From the NCBI RefSeq assembly GCF_042100115.1, contig NC_091274.1:1116001-1180000 (forward strand): DNA of 64,000 nucleotides, given 5' to 3'. The position numbers and the translations under genes are program-made. Origin of the DNA: Alternaria dauci (lineage: Eukaryota; Ascomycota; Dothideomycetes; Pleosporales; Pleosporaceae). Positions 58,708 to 64,000 of this stretch are shown here, piece by piece. How positions within the stretch are numbered: the first letter of the stretch is position 1; each line of letters begins with the position of its first letter. The notes beneath the pieces were generated by a model. The model saw only the letters and a list, made by a program, of their open reading frames with translations, ran no database searches and had not been told where the DNA came from.

Positions 58708-59488
58708 ATGGGTGTCACAGAAACACCAGACGACATACCACTTCAACGATATCCGTATTTGGTTATCAAGGTTAATACGCCCAAAGGTCCGTTCTCTTAG
58801 ACGTCCCGTCGGTTGTAAATAACTCACACTGTATACAGGTCGTGGTGTGTTCGCTACCAAGGATATACCAGCGCAGACAGTCATAGACATATGCCCGGTA
58901 TTGATTTTAGGAATAGAAGAAAACAAAAAGCACATAGAAAACACATCGCTTTATCATTACACCTAGTATGTCGTCTCCCGTTGCAAGCTGTGTCTTTTCC
59001 CACAGACATACATACACTCGGGTTTCCCAGCCTTTCTATTCGCGACTGTGGACCGTTGCACTAGTCGCGTCCTGACAACATTGATGCGACTGACCAATGC
59101 ATATACGGGGAATGGGATTGGAGATATTGCAAGTATAGAGAACCTGACTCATCCCAGTAATTGGCCAATCATAGACAAAGATGGCAATAGCAAAGTCGCC
59201 CAGGCCGTCATATTCGGACTGGGAAGCATGTTCAACCACTCTACCCAAGAACAAAATGTGGGATGGATGCGAGATGCTCAACGCGGAATGATTACATACC
59301 GAGCACTGAGAGACATTCCCGCAGGCGAAGAGCTTTGTAGGCGAAAGAGTTGAAATTGATAAACGAATACACTGACCAATGCAGGCATATCATACGGAAG
59401 CCATCTGACGTTCACAGACGCAGATGCTACTCCTCCAACGCCACCGGAAGACGAAATTGAACAGCTTCGAATGATTGAGCCATATTAA
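58708..59488 (+). CDS. Small SET-domain protein (putative lysine methyltransferase)
   Basis: Exons are 58708..58786, 58839..58965, 59158..59336 and 59385..59488 (introns 52, 192 and 48 bp), giving 162 aa, little more than a SET domain. Motifs in order: GRGVFATKDIPAQTVIDICPV (SET-N), SLYHYTYNWPI, VIFGLGSMFNHSTQEQNVGW (N-H-S cofactor motif), ITYRALRDIPAGEELCISYG (Tyr of the active site). There is no pre-SET or post-SET Cys cluster. Small SET proteins of this type methylate non-histone or histone lysines; the target is unknown. The NHS and ISYG motifs are intact, so it may be active. Convergent with the UPF0662 gene (161 bp apart). Confidence 0.85.
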
Positions 59489-59649
59489 GTAATCGTTGAA
59501 AGTACAGACAGTACAGAGTTTGCAGTCTTGTTTACCGCAGTGCAAGACGCCTACCGGAAAAAGACAGAAGATTTGGAGATACGGGTGCTTAGTGCGAGGC
59601 TGATCATGTACGCCAACATGTATAGTGCCGTTGGAAAGACGAGGACAGA

Positions 59650-61442
59650 TCATGTACCGAGGGGCTCGGGCTTTTCTGTCGATGGTGTGGCCTCAGCCGA
59701 GCTGTTGTTGTCTTCGGCGTCGTTCCTCAGGTCATATGCGAGCTCGAAACACTCCTCCAGAAGTTGCGTTACTCGACCTTGGCCATCGGGTATCTCATCA
59801 CCCACCATGAACTTGCCGTCTACCCGCATGTTGTCGATGGAATTTAACTATAGCTGAGTCAGTAGGCATGACAGAATATCGATGACGTGGTGCACGAGCC
59901 TTCATGCTGTAGGGATATAGCTCCCTTGGTGAGGATACACCTCCCAACTTCTTGACTTCAAGCAAGCATTTTCGCAGTGTAGTCAGCTGGTTGTAAATCG
60001 GCAGTAGAGCCTCGGATACAGGCTCAGACGTCAAGAGTAGTTGGTAGATGAGAGCATAGCTCTTCCGGAGAAGGTACAGCAATGTCTGTAACATGTCAGT
60101 ATGTCTTCACGCCTAGATCTATGAATACATACTCTCTGTTCGTAGATCTCCGCTGGCCGTCCCAACGCATCGACAAAGTTACCATCAACTCGGGCTTCGT
60201 CTATACGGTCAAGCTGTCGCTGAAAGTCCCAGAGATCCGTCTCACGGAGAGACCATGCCTGTGTCAGGGTGAGCTTTTCGAGCTTGTTTCGTATTGAGAG
60301 AAGTTTGTCGTAGGTCTCCTTGAAAGCGGGCGCAATACGTCCTTGCCTATCCGTGCGTTAGCTGGGTTTGTAGAGGGCATGAATGGCACCAACTTTTGCT
60401 TGATCAACGTGACCCATAGCAGATTGCGCCGCAACAGTGTGCCGATGAGTGTCTTGGCGTCTGGCGCTGGCTCAGGGTGTTCGTTGGTGAGTTGCATCTT
60501 GTCAACCATTTCGGCTAGCTTCTCCTCTGTAGTCCCTTCTGTCTCATATGCACGAATGCCACACTCTTTTAATTCCTCGTCAAGCTTGTTGAGCTCCTCT
60601 GAATACTCCTCAACTTCATCATGTGGGAACTAGGTTCTTAGTCAGCATGCATGTAGAAATTGCCATGACGTTACCAACCTTGGATCTTGCGTTGCAGCCG
60701 CAAAGTGATCTTAGTATTGAGACCAGCTTCTCCCACTTTGGTGTCAGCTCGGGTGTGAGCTCGGACAAGTTGAGCTTCAGTTCTGCTAGTGTCTCTTCGC
60801 AAACCTTGATACGGGCGTCAAGAAGGGTTAGTAGGTGAGGGCTGTATTCTTCTCGACCCCTCTCAACATAGCGTCGGCAATCTTGTAGGTTCTTGTCGAG
60901 CGCTTCCAGGTCCTTTTGCGAGTAGAAGGTCGCTTCTTTGAGATGATCCAATAGGCGCTGCTTGATGTCAGGAATGCACGTGCAGGACTCTGACATGCAT
61001 AGATACCTTGATGGTTGAGATGTATGAGTATCTTAGTAACAATGTCAGCTAGGCCGTAGAAACACATGACATGAGTGCACACTAACACTGCCGGTGGCTC
61101 GTGGTTCTTCCCGACGGTCAGATAGGCAAGTGAGATGAGCTGAAAGCAGTCGTCGAGCATGTAATCAACTATGCGACCATGTCAGTAACAGCAACCTCCA
61201 TCGGGCAGGTGGCAACGTGACATGCCTTTGTTCTGCTCCAGACGTTTGGTTTCCCGTATCTCATTGAGAATCATGACCTGCTCGATGACTTGGTCGTACA
61301 GTTTCAAGACATCTTGGCTCTTGACGTAAGTTGACCGATCACGCTTCAATAGCTCAAGCTCCGTCCGTATAGACTGCAGCTTGTCGAGGATGGGCTGCTC
61401 TTTCGGATCCAGCGGGATCCGTGGGAGTGGGGAGTCGGTCAT
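59650..61442 (-). CDS. UPF0662 / DUF2408 family protein
   Basis: Minus-strand exons are 61442..61226, 61168..61087, 61006..60679, 60629..60394, 60346..60133, 60085..59900 and 59847..59650, giving 486 aa. It is an all-helical, probably soluble protein. Recognisable blocks are KEQPILDKLQSIRTELELLK, YMLDDCFQLISLAYLTVG, LLDHLKEATFYSQKDLEALD, VTLIKQK, LWDFQRQLDRIDEARVDGNF and LYLLRKSYALIYQLLL, with a final LLEECFELAYDLRND. It is a fungal protein family without a firmly known function. The first intron (GCATGT donor) and the sixth (GCTCGT donor) start with GC; both are needed to keep phase. The 2nd-3rd exon junction is less sure than the others. Divergent from rpp1. Confidence 0.8.
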
Positions 61443-61766
61443 CGTATGCTGCAGACGCGGATCGGCGACGAATGGGGAGATATTTTGGTGGGGTTGAGGC
61501 TAATCCAAACAGTGGTGAAAGCTGCAACTCTGCGGTTATGCGAAACCTCGAAGTGGCCGGTCGGGAAGCCAAGATGCAGCTGATAGCGGGGAAGGTGCTC
61601 GGACGTCACCGAGGGGCAACTGCAAGACCGCGCTAGCGCCCAAACAAGCTAGACGTTGCTAAGCGAAAGGCACGGTTAGCGCCTTCCACACCATCAATTC
61701 AATTCAGCAGCCGCCGAAACACTCAACATCTCGACTCACGACAATATCACGATCACAACCGTCGCA
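61443..61766. promoter_or_regulatory. Shared upstream region, UPF0662 and rpp1 genes
   Basis: 324 bp between divergent start codons, likely holding both promoters. The C-rich/CA-rich end before the rpp1 ATG fits a ribosomal-protein leader. Confidence 0.45.
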
Positions 61767-62268
61767 ATGTCTACCTCCGAGCTCGCCACCTCTTACGCCG
61801 CTCTCATCCTCGCTGATGACGGTGTCGACATCACTGTACGACTCCCGAGGTGCAATTCGCAGTCGCGGACATGATGGCTAATCTGAACAGGCCGACAAGC
61901 TCCAGTCTCTCATCAAGGCCGCAAAGATCGAGGAGGTCGAGCCCATCTGGACGACCCTGTTCGCCAAGGTGCGCATACACGAATACGCTGGAACTCCGAA
62001 CACGAGAAATTGATGTGTGAATAGGCTCTCGAGGGCAAGGATGTCAAGGACCTGCTACTGAACGTCGGCTCAGGCGGCGGTGCTGCCCCAGCTGCCGGAG
62101 GCGCTGCCCCTGCTGCTGGCGGTGCTGCCGAGGCCGCACCAGCTGCCGAGGAGAAGAAGGAGGAGGGTACGTCTACCACATACTTGTCGTCCGACATGCA
62201 ACGGAGACTAACACACAACAGAGAAGGAGGAGTCAGACGAGGACATGGGCTTCGGTCTCTTCGACTAA
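61767..62268 (+). CDS. rpp1: 60S acidic ribosomal protein P1
   Basis: Exons are 61767..61835, 61891..61968, 62025..62166 and 62222..62268 (introns of 55, 56 and 55 bp), giving 111 aa, the usual length of fungal P1. N-terminus: [20 protein letters not shown]. Then comes the helical dimerisation region ([19 protein letters not shown]), an Ala/Gly-rich flexible hinge ([10 protein letters not shown]...), and the conserved acidic end [14 protein letters not shown]1 pairs with P2 on the lateral stalk of the large ribosomal subunit and recruits elongation factors to the GTPase centre through this C-terminal tail. Introns fall exactly between structural segments. Confidence 0.96.
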
Positions 62269-64000
62269 ACGTCTCGTTTCCCTTCCTTTCTTCGACATTT
62301 GCCTTTCTCGGGGTTGCAAAACGGATTCATCAGCGGGCATATTCCCATTGCTGGGGTGGGACAGTCACAACTATTCGGTGACACGACTTGCATACGGGCC
62401 CTCCCGGAAGAACAAAGACGGCGTCATGAGATATGTTAGGTCGGCAGGTCAATGAATACTTCGAAAAGTGCAAAGAATGGACACATGATGTGATGTCGCG
62501 GAACAGAATAATTTCGGCTGCGACAACATTTCGAGAGTGTTGATCCATCAGTACATGGCCTCGGACCAGAAACATTGTGCATGTGATGCGTCGATACTAC
62601 TCTATATCAGATGACTCACTTACGTTTCTCAATTCCAATATGTAGGCCTAGGAATGCCATTGATAGTTTTGCTTACCGTCCTCAGTGCACCATGGTGCAA
62701 GGCCTAGCACTGCACTCGCGTGCACACATGGCTGCCGCTTGGGTTTCATATATGCCCATCCTGGACTCCGATGTTGCCATGTATCATCGCCGTTGCCTGT
62801 ACTGAGAACAGGACAACAGTGAAGGTTGCGCTGTCTTTGGTATGTGTTTATAGCTCTACTTCAGTGTACGTCTTGAGAGGTTTTTAGTTGGTAATATTAA
62901 CAACACCCACAACCAGGTGAGATGGCGGTCGTTAATGGTACGGGAACGAGCAATATGGGGTTACTGGTAATGGTCGGAAGCTGACAATTGTTCCTTCTCG
63001 AGCTACACGTGAGGGAAGAGGTCAGATCAGATAGACAGTGGGACAATTATTCTGTCAGCTCCCACGTCCTTTGTGGAGCAGAGAAGATCATGCGTTGTCG
63101 TGGTGCACGACATGATACACATAGGTACCCACGAAGATGAAAGCTGCAATGAATGCTATCTGCAGATAGAACTGCTCTATCTATCTTTCTGCTTGAGTAC
63201 CCACCTACACTGTAAGCCATGCTCTTGCCCAAGCGTTCTATGAGACAAAAGCCCCAGGCTAGCCTGTATGCGGCATATCCAACAGGAGAAGAAGCTACCT
63301 AGGTAACCGTACTTGTCGCAGTTGACGAAGATCAGACGAAGACGAGGCTCAATGTACATTGTTCGTTGCTCGCCGAGCATCCTATCATTCCACGAAAGCA
63401 TCAAGTGACCTATAGAAAGAGGCAGAGGAGAGTTTTGTCACTTTGAAAAATGATAAAATCCATGTCTATAAGCATCTCCGGGTGCGAGAATGACTCCTGG
63501 AGGCCCGTAGCTCATAGCTCCATAGTCACCATCCTTGTTGACTAGATGCACTTGCAAATGATACCCAAAAAAAGGTGCAGCATGAGGTGGCTGCCTGACA
63601 ATGAACTCTTCCATATACAGAGAGGCTCAAAATGCATGGATCAAAGCTCTCGTCTGTGGGGACCGCGTACTGAAGAAAAACTGCGGTACTACCATGGCTG
63701 TGCTAATGAAGAAGAAGGAAAACAGCATCACTGTGTCAGTGTTATCATGAGCAGGGGGATCAAGACATGTACACTAGGTCGGTGGGGATGATAGAGACCG
63801 ATATCAAGGTAAGGCGCAGAATATGTGTGCCATGTTCAATGCTATGCTCATCGGTGATGTACTCAGATCCAGGATAGTTCACGTATCCGCTTCGATACAA
63901 AGCAAAATATACGCCTACTCGATGCCCCTATGCAGATACAGAAATATGAAATGTGTGAATGTCGACTCGCTCACAAGTCGTTCGCGCGAAGAAGCTCCTC
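62269..64000. other. Intergenic to window end
   Basis: No gene recognised in the last 1.7 kb on either strand; only short frames. The far right end may be the flank of a gene outside the window. Confidence 0.5.

Overview
The window is nuclear DNA of a filamentous ascomycete. Genes are spliced by short introns (mostly 47-65 bp). The gene set is fungal: an FlbA-type RGS protein, a fungal MIC12, a fungal-type S41 secreted protease, a UPF0662/DUF2408 protein, a PPCDC and a GPI protein. A Dothideomycete (Pleosporales-like) source is my inference from gene style; no marker gene proves it. All exon structures below were worked out by hand from splice signals, reading phase and recalled family motifs. 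No database search was possible.

Layout. 0-5 kb: an intron-bearing tRNA-Phe, a steroid 5-alpha-reductase-like membrane enzyme and a Ser/Pro/Ala-rich single-pass membrane protein. 6-25.8 kb (dense): a PPR mitochondrial RNA protein divergent from splicing factor Cwf18, an SCPx-type thiolase preceded by a perfect 13-bp inverted repeat, an NCBP3-like cap-binding protein, a succinate-semialdehyde-type dehydrogenase divergent from a short-chain dehydrogenase, a large unrecognised protein, MIC12, an aldo-keto reductase, and phosphopantothenoylcysteine decarboxylase. 25.8-28.7 kb: gene-free apart from a decayed Aurora-like kinase. 28.7-39 kb: a GPI-anchored S41-type protease, checkpoint kinase Chk1, and FlbA (two DEP domains plus RGS). 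39-49 kb: gene-poor, holding one unknown small protein and a broken tRNA-Leu. 49-62.3 kb: a small GPI protein, a DENN-domain protein, TRAPPC13, a mini SET-domain protein, a UPF0662 protein and ribosomal stalk protein P1. 62.3-64 kb: no gene seen.

Most genes are conserved housekeeping genes: RNA processing (Cwf18, NCBP3, PPR), mitochondrial architecture (MIC12), CoA synthesis (PPCDC), membrane traffic (DENN, TRAPPC13), checkpoint control (Chk1), G-protein signalling (FlbA) and translation (P1). The closest thing to a metabolic neighbourhood is the thiolase with the SSADH/SDR pair at 11.5-18.7 kb, which could form a small catabolic set, but the NCBP3-like gene lies between them. I did not find a clearly new multi-gene system. 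The most unusual signals are non-canonical introns (AT-AG in flbA, two GC-AG in the UPF0662 gene), the inverted repeat before the thiolase, the Aurora-like kinase relic with a CGA-to-TGA type stop, and a tRNA-Leu cut off at the T loop.
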